A stretch of DNA of 64,000 bases from Methyloligella solikamskensis (GTDB taxonomy: Bacteria > Pseudomonadota > Alphaproteobacteria > Rhizobiales > Methyloligellaceae). Numbering within the stretch: position 1 is the stretch's first letter; every line of letters begins with the position of its first letter. Below, piece by piece: positions 15,572 to 23,215 of the stretch. Where the stretch lies: positions 2,232,001-2,296,000 of the forward strand of contig NZ_JBHTJO010000001.1 in assembly GCF_042676065.1 (NCBI RefSeq). Direction: 5' to 3'. A program made the translations under genes and the position numbers. Below the pieces are notes generated by a model. It had not been told where the DNA came from, searched no databases, and was given only the letters and a program-made list of their open reading frames with translations.

Positions 15572-16321
15572 CTAGAAGTAACCGCCGCCGGCCTCGACGA
15601 CCTCGCCGGTCAGCCAGCCCGATGCGGGCGATGCGAAGAAGGCCACGACAGATGCGATGTCTTCCGGCTGTCCCATCCGTCCGAGCAGCGTGTGGGAAAC
15701 GATTTCTTTTTCGAAGTCGCTACCGATCACGCCCGCGGTATGAGTGCCTTCCGTCTCGACGCCACCCGGGTTGACGGAATTCACCCGGATCTTCTTCGCC
15801 GCAAGCTCTTTGGCCAAGCCGACCGTGATGGTATCCACGGCGCCCTTGGTGGCCGAATAGACGATCGCCCCGGGCGGCACCCACTCGCTCGCAATCGAGC
15901 CGATATTGACGATGCTGCCGCCTTCGGAACTGAAGTGCTTTACCGCCTCCTGCGTTACCAGGAGAAGCCCCAGCACATTCACGTCGAAGATTTTCCGATA
16001 GTGCTCCTCGGTGATCTCATCCAGACCGGCGAAGCTGTAGATGCCGGCATTGTTGACGAGGATATCTATGGGACCGAATGCGTCCACAGTGGTGCCGATC
16101 AGTCGCTCGACATCGGCTTTGCTAGCCACATTGGCCTGCACCGCAAGGGCCTTGCCACCGGAACCTGTGATGCTCTCGACAACACGGTCGGCGCCAGCCT
16201 TGTCGGAGGCGTAGTTCACCACCACCGCGGCACCGCCGGCCGCCAGCTCTCTTGCGATACCGGCGCCGATCCCCTTCGAGGCGCCCGTCACCACGGCCAC
16301 CTTGTTGTTCAGTACGCTCAT
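15572..16321 (-). CDS. Short-chain dehydrogenase/reductase (3-oxoacyl-ACP-reductase-like)
   Basis: A 249-residue classical SDR. The Rossmann motif is VVTGASKGIGAGIA (residues 10-23), followed by NNAG (about 90), the catalytic S (IGSIASEW) and YSATK motif, and the NPGGVETEG loop. The substrate cannot be assigned; FabG-like glucose or alcohol dehydrogenases share these motifs. The ATG at 16321 has a gggaga ribosome site 8 bases before it. An inverted repeat directly upstream and the ArsR gene on the same strand suggest that this SDR is the regulated target. Confidence 0.9.
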   Translation of the reverse strand: MSVLNNKVAVVTGASKGIGAGIARELAAGGAAVVVNYASDKAGADRVVESITGSGGKALAVQANVASKADVERLIGTTVDAFGPIDILVNNAGIYSFAGLDEITEEHYRKIFDVNVLGLLLVTQEAVKHFSSEGGSIVNIGSIASEWVPPGAIVYSATKGAVDTITVGLAKELAAKKIRVNSVNPGGVETEGTHTAGVIGSDFEKEIVSHTLLGRMGQPEDIASVVAFFASPASGWLTGEVVEAGGGYF

Positions 16322-16335
16322 GTCAGTCTCTCCCA

Positions 16336-16361
16336 TTTCGATATTTCGATGACTATCGAAA
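16336..16361. promoter_or_regulatory. Candidate ArsR-family operator before the SDR gene
   Basis: TTTCGAT (16344-16350) and ATCGAAA (16355-16361) form a perfect inverted repeat around GACT, and a further direct copy of TTTCGAT is at 16336-16342. The element lies 15 to 40 bases before the SDR start and downstream of the arsR-like gene. A short palindromic operator of this kind suits a winged-helix ArsR dimer; binding is inferred. Confidence 0.55.
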
Positions 16362-16449
16362 CGTAGATGGGAGACCGGCACGCGGATACAAGCCCGCGTC
16401 ACGCTACGTGGCGAAAAAGATGTGTCGGAGATTTGGGGACGCTATCGCG

Positions 16450-16746
16450 CTAGATTTCCGCGAGGCGGGCTAGATAGGCCTCCAGCACGTCACGCTGCAG
16501 GGTGAGCGTGGCGTAGCGGCCCTCGCGGCCGATCTCGATCAGCCCTGCCGTCTCCAGCTCCTTCATGTGGTGAGAGAGCGTGGCGGCGCTGATCTCCTGG
16601 CACTGATGGAGCTTGCTGCACAGGAGAGGCCCCTCATGGCCGCTGATCTCACGCAGGATCTGGACCCGCCGCGGTTCGGCGAGCGCGCGTCCGATGCGCT
16701 CGAAATCGCGCTCCGAGAGCGCTTTGGATGTGCTGGAAGCCGTCAT
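16450..16746 (-). CDS. ArsR/SmtB family winged-helix transcriptional regulator
   Basis: A 98-residue regulator. The helix-turn-helix is ISAATLSHHMKELETAGLIEIGREGRYATLTL (about 52-83), preceded by RIGRALAEPRRVQILREI, the ArsR dimer/recognition helices. C43 and C49 (LLCSKLHQCQEIS) recall the ELCVCDL metal site position but do not form the usual CxC pair, so the inducer may not be a metal. The gene is 128 bases upstream of the SDR gene on the same strand. A 10-base palindrome TCATATATGA lies at 16755-16764, 8 bases before its start. Confidence 0.9.
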   Translation of the reverse strand: MTASSTSKALSERDFERIGRALAEPRRVQILREISGHEGPLLCSKLHQCQEISAATLSHHMKELETAGLIEIGREGRYATLTLQRDVLEAYLARLAEI

Positions 16747-16754
16747 CTCTCACA

Positions 16755-16764
16755 TCATATATGA
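16755..16764. promoter_or_regulatory. Short palindrome at the ArsR gene start
   Basis: TCATATATGA is a perfect 10-base palindrome 9 bases before the ArsR start codon. It could be an autoregulatory site or part of the promoter; it does not match the TTTCGAT repeat found before the SDR gene. Confidence 0.3.
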
Positions 16765-16839
16765 CGTTCGGCCTCGGCGCTGGCAAGAGACCATAGGAGT
16801 GATGACGAGAGAGGTCAGTGGTCCCGAGGGTGTGTGGCG

Positions 16840-17349
16840 TCACTGGCAGCGATAGCCGGGGCGGAAGACGTTCTCCATGCGCTCCACGGCCGGATCGTAG
16901 AGGACGCGGTCGGCCTTCGGATATGCGATGGCGAAGATGCTGACGATCCTGTTGCCGCAGGAGAACATCACCTTCTCATAGTAGATCAGATCGTCCTTGT
17001 AGCCGCTCACAACGAACCAGGACTTGCCTCTCGGCTCGTAGGTGAGGTTCTGCTCGCCGCCGGCATTTTCGATCATCCAGCGCTTCAGGCTGGCCGGTGT
17101 CGCCCCCGCCTCCTTGTCCCAGGCGCCATACATGAGCTTGGCGCGCCCATCGTCGGAGACGAAATAGTTGAAGGCCGGACGGTCGTCGCCCTCGATTGGG
17201 ATAAAGATGGCCTGCGGAACGGCGTAGCGGTAGCCTGTGACGGCGTCGCGCCTGTTCGACCAGTCGTAAGGCGCTGCAAAGGCGCTCCCCGTCAGAAGGC
17301 CTGCGAAGGCCGCTACGAGGATGCCGAGGATTGCATTGCGAGCTGTCAT
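16840..17349 (-). CDS. Secreted protein of unknown function
   Basis: A 169-residue protein with a clear signal peptide (residues 4-26, ILGILVAAFAGLLTGSAFA). The mature part contains YGAWDKEAGATPASLKRWM, YEKVMFSCGNRIVSIFAIAYP and ERMENVFRPG; the last resembles the tail of periplasmic proteins in which a disulfide links a mid-domain Cys and a C-terminal Cys (here SCGN and RCQ). I do not recognise a named family. It follows the second DsbA-like gene on the same strand after 128 bases, so it may be a substrate or simply a neighbour. Confidence 0.75.
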   Translation of the reverse strand: MTARNAILGILVAAFAGLLTGSAFAAPYDWSNRRDAVTGYRYAVPQAIFIPIEGDDRPAFNYFVSDDGRAKLMYGAWDKEAGATPASLKRWMIENAGGEQNLTYEPRGKSWFVVSGYKDDLIYYEKVMFSCGNRIVSIFAIAYPKADRVLYDPAVERMENVFRPGYRCQ

Positions 17350-17477
17350 TGCGCCTGCCTCTCCGCTGAGGGGAGCAGGCTCGCGTCAGCCCCTCCCGTT
17401 TTCGTGCTTGCAGGAGCTAACGAGGGGCGCAGGAAGGCTGTTCCCGCAAAAATGGTGGGGAGAGAGCCGTTCGCAGG

Positions 17478-18116
17478 TCAGCAGGCCGCTGCGCAGCCCT
17501 CTGCGCGGACCTCGTCGACAGCCGCGGCGAGATCGCCGTAGAGGTCGTCGCTTTCCAGGACACGCCGGTCGCCTACGAGCATGAAGGGCACGCCCGGAAC
17601 GTCGAGCGCATCGGCGACGAGGAAGTTCTTGGCGAGGGTCGCGCTGACCTCATCGCCGTTCGCATCCGCCTTCAGCTTGTCCATATCGAGACCGACATCC
17701 TCGGCAATGCGCAGGGCCCGGTTCTGGGTGATCCGCCCCCTCGCCTCGAACAGCGCCTTATGGAGCGGCCAGTATTGGCCTTGGGCATCGGCGGCAAGCG
17801 CGATCCTGGCGGCGATTTCCGAGTCGCGGCCCAGAATCGGAAGCTGCTTCACGATCAGCCGAACGCCATCCTTCTCCGCGACGAGACGGTCGATGGCGGG
17901 CTCGGCCCGTCGGCAATCGGGACAGTTGAAGTCGGTGAAGAGGACGACGGGCACGTCGCCATCGCCGACGATTGGATCCTCGCCGCGATAGATCTCATCC
18001 GCGTGCTCGGAAACCGCCTCTTGCAGGCGCCCACCGCTGCCGCCAGCCGCAAATGCGACGATGCCCGCGCATCCAAGCAGCACAGACAGCAGCAGAATGG
18101 CGGGCAGCTTTCGCAC
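17478..18116 (-). CDS. DsbA family thioredoxin-fold protein, second copy
   Basis: A 212-residue exported oxidoreductase. The start is GTG (18116) with a gggggag ribosome site. Residues 4-24 form the signal; LLGC at 13-16 could be a lipobox, which would anchor the protein as a lipoprotein. The active site is CPDC at 65-68 in TDFNCPDCRRAEP, and the cis-Pro loop is DVPGVPFMLVGDRRV. It shares the KQLPILGRDSEIAARIALAADAQGQYW pattern with the DsbA-like gene at 1860 but has CPDC rather than CGFC, predicting a different redox potential. Confidence 0.88.
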   Translation of the reverse strand: MRKLPAILLLSVLLGCAGIVAFAAGGSGGRLQEAVSEHADEIYRGEDPIVGDGDVPVVLFTDFNCPDCRRAEPAIDRLVAEKDGVRLIVKQLPILGRDSEIAARIALAADAQGQYWPLHKALFEARGRITQNRALRIAEDVGLDMDKLKADANGDEVSATLAKNFLVADALDVPGVPFMLVGDRRVLESDDLYGDLAAAVDEVRAEGCAAAC

Positions 18117-18150
18117 GGGGGTCTCCCCCTATGAAATCGGGTTGAGGCCT

Positions 18151-19389
18151 TTAGGCCGGCGGCGGGCCGAAGACGAGCACCGCGTTGAGGCCACCAAACG
18201 CGAACGAGTTCGACATGGCGTAGCTGACCTCGCGCTCCTTGCCTTGGAGCGGCGTGTAATCGAGATCGCACTCCGGGTCCGGATCGGTCAAACCGGCGGT
18301 CGGCGGCACGTAGTTCTCTTCGATGGCCTTGATCGCCGCCACAGCCTCGATACCGCCGCCGGCGCCTAGGCAATGGCCATGCATGGACTTGGTGGAGGAG
18401 ATCGAAACGTTGTTGGCGGCGTTGCCGAACACCCGCTTGATGGCGCGGGTCTCGTTGAGGTCATTGACCGCGGTCGCCGTGCCGTGGGCGTTGATGTAGT
18501 CGATATCGCTGGGCGACAGCTCGCTGTCGGTCAGCGCCATCTCCATGGCGGCGGACGCACCGTCGATGGACGGGTTGACCATGTCGGCCGCATCGGCCGT
18601 GCTGCCGTAGCCCATAAGCTCGGCGAGGATCGGCGCACCGCGCTCCTTGGCGTGCTCGTACTCTTCGAGCATCAGGATGCCGGCGCCTTCGGCCAGCACA
18701 GTGCCGTTGCGATTCTTCGAGAACGGGAACAGCCCGTCGGGGCTCAGCACGCGCATGGCCTGCCAGGCCCGGGTCGCACCCCAGTTCAGGGAGGCCTCGG
18801 CGGCGCCGCCGATGCCGAAATCGACCAGGCCTTCGCGGATCATCCGATACACGTTGCCGATCGAATGGCTCGCGGTGGAGCATGCGCTCACCAGGCCATA
18901 GGTCGGGCCCTTGATGCCGTATTCGATGGAGACGTGTGCAGACGCCGAGCTGCCAATGGCCTTCAGCAGGGTCAGCGGATGGGTCGCACGCTTATTCTCC
19001 TGGAACAGCATCTTGTAGGAGAACTCGAGCGTCGTCAGACCGCCCACGCCGGAGCCGATCACGCAAGCGGAGCGATAGGCTTCCTTGTCGGCGATCGGCG
19101 TCTCGATCTTGGACATCTCGACCGCCTCGGCCGCAGCGCAGCCGGCATACTGGGAGTACTTGTCGGCCAGCATGAGAGGCCGGCTCTTCAGGTGCACCTT
19201 GGGATCGAAGTCCGGCACTTCGCCGGCAATGGTGATGTAGAGATCCTGGGTGTCGAAACTCTCCACCTCGCGAATCCCAACCTTGCCGGCCTTGAGGCCA
19301 GACCAAAATTTTTCGACCCCTGTACCCAAAGGGGTGACGACGCCGTGACCAGTGATCACAACGCGTCTGCGACCGTTTGTTTTTGTCAT
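18151..19389 (-). CDS. Beta-ketoacyl-ACP synthase II-type condensing enzyme (FabF/NodE-like)
   Basis: A 412-residue thiolase-fold condensing enzyme that extends acyl-ACP with malonyl-ACP. The catalytic triad is visible: C170 in VSACSTASHSIG, the first His in INAHGTATAVND and the second in STKSMHGHCLGAGGG. The N-terminus RRVVITGHGVVTPLG and the C-terminus NSFAFGGLNAVLVF are standard. It is preceded on the same strand, 68 bases away, by its own acyl carrier protein, an arrangement like NodF-NodE or other specialised fatty acyl systems, so it may make a special acyl chain rather than bulk lipid. Confidence 0.92.
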   Translation of the reverse strand: MTKTNGRRRVVITGHGVVTPLGTGVEKFWSGLKAGKVGIREVESFDTQDLYITIAGEVPDFDPKVHLKSRPLMLADKYSQYAGCAAAEAVEMSKIETPIADKEAYRSACVIGSGVGGLTTLEFSYKMLFQENKRATHPLTLLKAIGSSASAHVSIEYGIKGPTYGLVSACSTASHSIGNVYRMIREGLVDFGIGGAAEASLNWGATRAWQAMRVLSPDGLFPFSKNRNGTVLAEGAGILMLEEYEHAKERGAPILAELMGYGSTADAADMVNPSIDGASAAMEMALTDSELSPSDIDYINAHGTATAVNDLNETRAIKRVFGNAANNVSISSTKSMHGHCLGAGGGIEAVAAIKAIEENYVPPTAGLTDPDPECDLDYTPLQGKEREVSYAMSNSFAFGGLNAVLVFGPPPA

Positions 19390-19457
19390 GTAGTGCTAAG
19401 CCGTTACTCCAGCCCCATTCAACGCCCGAGTTCGGCCCCGGGCTGCAGAAAAGCTGG

Positions 19458-19727
19458 CTAAGCCGCTGCGCCCGAAGACTTCGTCTCGGCAATGATGTTA
19501 TTCACGCGATCGACAACAGATCCGACCGTCGCGAACGCCTCGACCTCTTCGTTCGCATTATACGGGATTTCAATACCGAAGGTATCTTCAATATCGAACA
19601 CGATGACCGCCAGATCGAGGGACTCGATCTCCAGCTCGCTGAGCGGGGTCTCAAGAGTCACCTCCTTGGAGGGATCCTTCATGTTCTTGCGCAAAATCTC
19701 GATGATTTTGTCAGCCACATCGTCCAT
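19458..19727 (-). CDS. Specialised acyl carrier protein (NodF-like)
   Basis: An 89-residue acidic four-helix carrier. The phosphopantetheine serine is S36 in SELEIESLDLAVIVFDIED; the usual DSL motif is ESL here. The sequence after helix 2 (FGIEIPYNANEEVEAFATVGSVVDRVNNII) is more like NodF-type carriers than the housekeeping AcpP. The start at 19727 has agggagag upstream (gggcagggagagtaatt). It is the first gene of the ACP-ketosynthase pair and lies back to back with the acyl-CoA ligase gene. Confidence 0.92.
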   Translation of the reverse strand: MDDVADKIIEILRKNMKDPSKEVTLETPLSELEIESLDLAVIVFDIEDTFGIEIPYNANEEVEAFATVGSVVDRVNNIIAETKSSGAAA

Positions 19728-20102
19728 AATTACTCTCCCTGCCCCGTGAACCGGGGTCCGATCGAATGGGTCCCTGAGCTAAATCATAGCTAATGCAAGG
19801 GCAAGTCGGCGTTTGGAATAGACTTAAAATCTCTTCCAGTCTACCGGCTCAAGTGCAATCGCTCCTCAGCTGCGGGTTCTCATCCCCAACAAAATTGGCG
19901 TTTTTACGCCTAACCACGCCACGGTTTCAGCATAATTGTGAACCGCTCGGCGATGGCCCCCGTCCGACACCCTGGTCTAAATATATTAAAACTCTAGACC
20001 GGCCCCAACAAGAGCCCCCGCAATCGTCATCACATGTGTTGCAATGGCCGTTGCGGAAAAGCATCCTAAGCGAAAAGTCTTAAAGAAAGAGCCAAGACGC
20101 TT
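19728..20102. other. Divergent regulatory region between the ACP gene and the acyl-CoA ligase gene
   Basis: This 375-base, comparatively AT-rich stretch has no convincing gene. It holds two inverted repeats: GGCGT-TTTT-ACGCC at 19907-19920 and GGTCTA...TAGACC at 19974-20000. It should contain the promoters of both divergent transcription units. Confidence 0.6.
19974..20000. promoter_or_regulatory. Inverted repeat, candidate operator upstream of the acyl-CoA ligase
   Basis: GGTCTA (19974-19979) and TAGACC (19995-20000) are perfect inverted arms separated by 15 AT-rich bases (aatatattaaaactc), a 21-base centre-to-centre spacing of two helical turns. This is the geometry of a dimeric regulator site. 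It is 103 bases before the assigned ligase start. The regulator is unknown. Confidence 0.4.
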
Positions 20103-21884
20103 ATGGGGAGAAACGCCAGGAACGGCACTCCGAGCCGTCCGCCCTTACCGCAAGGGGGGCGGGATGACAAGGGACGTCCTGACGCACCATGCGCCGTCGG
20201 GCGGCCTTGGCTCAAGTCCTATCCGGCCGGAATCGACTGGGAAATGGCGCTTACGCCCGGACTTTTGACCGACATGTTCGATGCGGCGGCGGAGCGTCAC
20301 AGCGATCAGCCTTGCACCTATTTTATGGGCAAGCGGCTCAGCTACTCCGAAATTGCCGGTCTCGCCGACCGGGCCGCCAAGGGACTGCAGGCCATGGGCG
20401 TGCAGAAAGGCAGCCGAGTCGGGCTGCTGCTTCCCAATACGCCGACCTTCATCGTCTACTATTTCGCCGTGCTGAAGGCCGGCGGCACGGTGGTCAACTT
20501 CAACCCGCTCTACAGCGTGGAGGAGATCGAGTTCCAGATCCGCGACAGCGGCACGGAAATCATGATCACCCTCGATCTCAGCCTTACGTTCCAGAAGGTA
20601 GAGGCGGCTCTTGAGAATGGCGTCCTCGATCGGGCGGTCGTCGCCTCGTTCACCAGCCTGCTGCCGAAGCTCAAATCGGCGGTGCTGCGATTCAGCCCCG
20701 GCTCACGACTCGCCAAGGTCGCGACCTCGCCGGCCCGCGACAAGATCTTCCTGGAAAAGACGCTGCTTCAGAATGACGGCGACTACGAGCCCCCGTCGCT
20801 TAAGCCCTCCGATATCGCCGTGCTGCAATATACCGGCGGCACGACGGGCACGCCGAAGGGCGCGGTGCTGACCCACGGCAATCTCACGGTCAATATTCAG
20901 CAGGTGAAGGCTTGGTGGCTCGAATCGGAACGGGGCTCCAACCGGATCATCGGCGTGCTTCCGTTCTTTCACGTCTTCGCCATGACCACGGTGATGAATT
21001 TCGGCGTGCATGAGGGGATGGAGATGATCCTGGTGCCCCGATTCGAGCTGATCGGCACCCTGAAGCTCATCGACAAGCTCAAGCCCAGCATGATGCCCGG
21101 CGTGCCGACCCTGTTCGGCGCCATGATGCGCTTCCACAGCATCGAGAAGTTCGACCTGACATCGCTGCAGTTCTGCATCTCCGGCGGCGCCGCGCTGCCC
21201 TTGGAGACGAAGAAGGGATTCGAGGCCATCGCCGGATGCAATCTGGTCGAAGGCTATGGCTTGAGCGAGACCTCGCCCGTGGCCACCTGCAACCCAATGG
21301 ACCGGGCGCCGCGAGAGGGCTCCATCGGCCTCCCCCTGCCCGGAACGGATATCTCCATCCGGTCCCTGGACGATCCCGCCCAGGAGATGCCCCTCGGCGA
21401 GCGTGGGGAGATCTGTATCGCCGGGCCCCAGGTGATGCCCGAATACTGGAACAAGGCGGAGGAGAGTGCTGAGGCCTTTGTGGGCCGCTTCTTCCGCACC
21501 GGCGATGTCGGCTACATAGACGAGGAAGGCTACATCTTCATCGTCGACCGGTTGAAGGACATGATCACCTGCTCCGGCTTCAACGTCTATCCGCGCCGGA
21601 TCGAGGATGCGTTCTACAGCCACCCGGCGGTCGAGGAGGTGACGGTAATCGGAATCCCCGACACCTATCGGGGCGAGGCGCCGAAGGCGTTCGTGAAGCT
21701 GAAGGAGGGCGAGACGGCCGACAAGGCGGCGCTCATCGCGTTCCTGCGCGAGAAGCTCTCCAAGATCGAGCTCCCGACGGAGATCGAATTCAGAGACGAG
21801 CTGCCGAAGACGATGATCGGCAAGCTATCCAAGAAAGAGCTGGTGGAAGAAGAGCGGAAACGCGCCCGCCGCGACGCGTCTTAA
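20103..21884 (+). CDS. fadD: Long-chain fatty acid--CoA ligase
   Basis: A 593-residue ANL-superfamily enzyme that activates fatty acids to acyl-CoA through an acyl-adenylate. Motifs in order: the FadD-type N-terminus RPWLKSYPAGIDWEM (about residue 34), P-loop YTGGTTGTPKGAVLTHGN, FFHVFAMT, GYGLSETSPVATCN (A5), RTGDVGYIDEEGYIFIVDRLKDMI (A7-A8), and the C-terminal lysine in TMIGKLSKKEL. Because the RPWLKSYP segment is conserved, the start must be upstream of it; ATG 20103 is the upstream candidate, though part of the first 30 residues may not be translated. It probably feeds the fadE-J-I operon nearby. Confidence 0.93.
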   Translation: MGRNARNGTPSRPPLPQGGRDDKGRPDAPCAVGRPWLKSYPAGIDWEMALTPGLLTDMFDAAAERHSDQPCTYFMGKRLSYSEIAGLADRAAKGLQAMGVQKGSRVGLLLPNTPTFIVYYFAVLKAGGTVVNFNPLYSVEEIEFQIRDSGTEIMITLDLSLTFQKVEAALENGVLDRAVVASFTSLLPKLKSAVLRFSPGSRLAKVATSPARDKIFLEKTLLQNDGDYEPPSLKPSDIAVLQYTGGTTGTPKGAVLTHGNLTVNIQQVKAWWLESERGSNRIIGVLPFFHVFAMTTVMNFGVHEGMEMILVPRFELIGTLKLIDKLKPSMMPGVPTLFGAMMRFHSIEKFDLTSLQFCISGGAALPLETKKGFEAIAGCNLVEGYGLSETSPVATCNPMDRAPREGSIGLPLPGTDISIRSLDDPAQEMPLGERGEICIAGPQVMPEYWNKAEESAEAFVGRFFRTGDVGYIDEEGYIFIVDRLKDMITCSGFNVYPRRIEDAFYSHPAVEEVTVIGIPDTYRGEAPKAFVKLKEGETADKAALIAFLREKLSKIELPTEIEFRDELPKTMIGKLSKKELVEEERKRARRDAS

Positions 21885-21900
21885 GCGTCGCGGCGGGCGC
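21862..21900. terminator. Strong hairpin spanning the fadD stop codon
   Basis: A perfect 16-base stem: 21862-21877 (GCGCCCGCCGCGACGC) pairs with 21885-21900, with a 7-base loop that contains the fadD stop codon TAA. It lies between convergent genes and can act on both strands; there is no T-run, so it may rely on stem strength or protect the mRNA ends. Confidence 0.65.
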
Positions 21901-21915
21901 TGCGATTAGATCCGC

Positions 21916-23082
21916 TTAGCGGTAGGCCTGATAGACCGCGCCTTGCGTCTGGGTCGCCTGGGTGGAAGCTTCCTGGCCACCAAGCCAGGGCAGCTCACGG
22001 CGCAGCTTGCGAAGACGGCGACGCTCGCGCCAGGACAGATGGTCCTGATTGGCCAGAGCATCCGCTTCCGCATAGGCGTCGATTTCCGGCGGCCGCTGGT
22101 TCGGCATTGGCACCGACTCGCCCGGCTGGATCGCGCCCATGCCCGTCGTGTCGGCAGTCGCCGCGTCGGACATGGTTGCGGCCGAAGCCGTCTGAGCAGG
22201 CTGGCTCGATGCCGTCTGCTGACGGGTCGCGATGGAACCGGTCGATTCGCTCGTCGCCTTCACCTGGATGGGACGGGACGTTGCGTCCGGGCTCATCAGG
22301 TACATCTTCGACGGGCTGGCCGTGCCAAGCTCAGGAGCCGCATCAGGGCTCGCGGTGGTCAGCACGAAGCCGTAACCGGCCGTCGCGTCGCGGTGCGCCG
22401 GCGGCAGAGTCGGGTTGAGCGCATTGCTCTTGACCTCAGCCGTCTTGGCCTCGGGCTCTGCAGAGCGGGAGGAAGACGTCAGACCGGACGGCATACCGCC
22501 GAGGCTCGCCTGCATACGGCGGGGCTCCGGCTTCTCGGCTTCGGGCTCTTCAGCCTCAGCCACAACCTGTTCCGGCTCTGCAGGCTCTTCGGTCTCTTCC
22601 TTGACCTCGATCTGCTTCGGCTCTTCCGGCTCCGGATTAAACTGAGTCCGCGTCCAGTTCTTCTGGCCGCAGAGGAACATGGCCATGCAGCCCTTCAGAA
22701 TAATCTGGTTGGAACTCGCGAGGGTGAGCGTGGCCTTGTAGGTGCCGCCATCCTCGGGATTGTAGATCTGTCCCTTCCAGGTGTTGGCGCTCGCAGGCGT
22801 CAGTCCCTGGAAGATCGGCAGGCCGATGATGGTCCGGCCGCGCAGAGATGGGTTCTCGTTCCGGGCGTCGTGCAGAGGCTGGCCCTGATCGTTATAGGGG
22901 TCGCGCAGCCACACGATCTTGCTGCAAAGCTGATTGCGCCCGCATTGGCTAATCTGGAGCTTGGCGGCGCCGTCTTCCTTGAGCCAGTACCCGACGGGTG
23001 AGGCAGCCATGGCCTCCCCTGCCAGCCCAAGCCAGCCGAGCGCGAGAAGTCCCAGGGTGGTCGCTACATATCGATGCTGCAT
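21916..23082 (-). CDS. DUF2147 domain-containing exported protein with long disordered tail
   Basis: From the ATG at 23082, which has a perfect gaggaggtg ribosome site, the protein has 388 residues. A signal peptide (residues 6-27, TTLGLLALGWLGLAGEAMA) is followed by a DUF2147 beta-barrel domain (about 28-150; SPVGYWLKEDGAAKLQISQCG, LCSKIVWLRDPYNDQGQP, DARNENPSLRGRTIIGLPIFQGL, TLKGCMAMFLCG). The remaining 230 residues are low-complexity, with an acidic Glu/Pro segment (about 155-185), a Ser/Thr/Ala/Pro region and a basic SWRERRRLRKLRRELPW motif near the end. The tail is far longer than in ordinary DUF2147 proteins (about 120-150 residues). Function unknown; cell-envelope location is likely. 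Confidence 0.85.
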   Translation of the reverse strand: MQHRYVATTLGLLALGWLGLAGEAMAASPVGYWLKEDGAAKLQISQCGRNQLCSKIVWLRDPYNDQGQPLHDARNENPSLRGRTIIGLPIFQGLTPASANTWKGQIYNPEDGGTYKATLTLASSNQIILKGCMAMFLCGQKNWTRTQFNPEPEEPKQIEVKEETEEPAEPEQVVAEAEEPEAEKPEPRRMQASLGGMPSGLTSSSRSAEPEAKTAEVKSNALNPTLPPAHRDATAGYGFVLTTASPDAAPELGTASPSKMYLMSPDATSRPIQVKATSESTGSIATRQQTASSQPAQTASAATMSDAATADTTGMGAIQPGESVPMPNQRPPEIDAYAEADALANQDHLSWRERRRLRKLRRELPWLGGQEASTQATQTQGAVYQAYR

Positions 23083-23215
23083 AAGCACCTCCTCGAATTG
23101 GGCGCGGCAAGCGTGCATATATGCCAGCCCCACAACACAGTACCCCCTGTTTTACTAATGCCCGGTTTCCGGGTCTTACCAATTCGTAAACTGTTTTTGT
23201 TCCCTGCGGTAGCTA

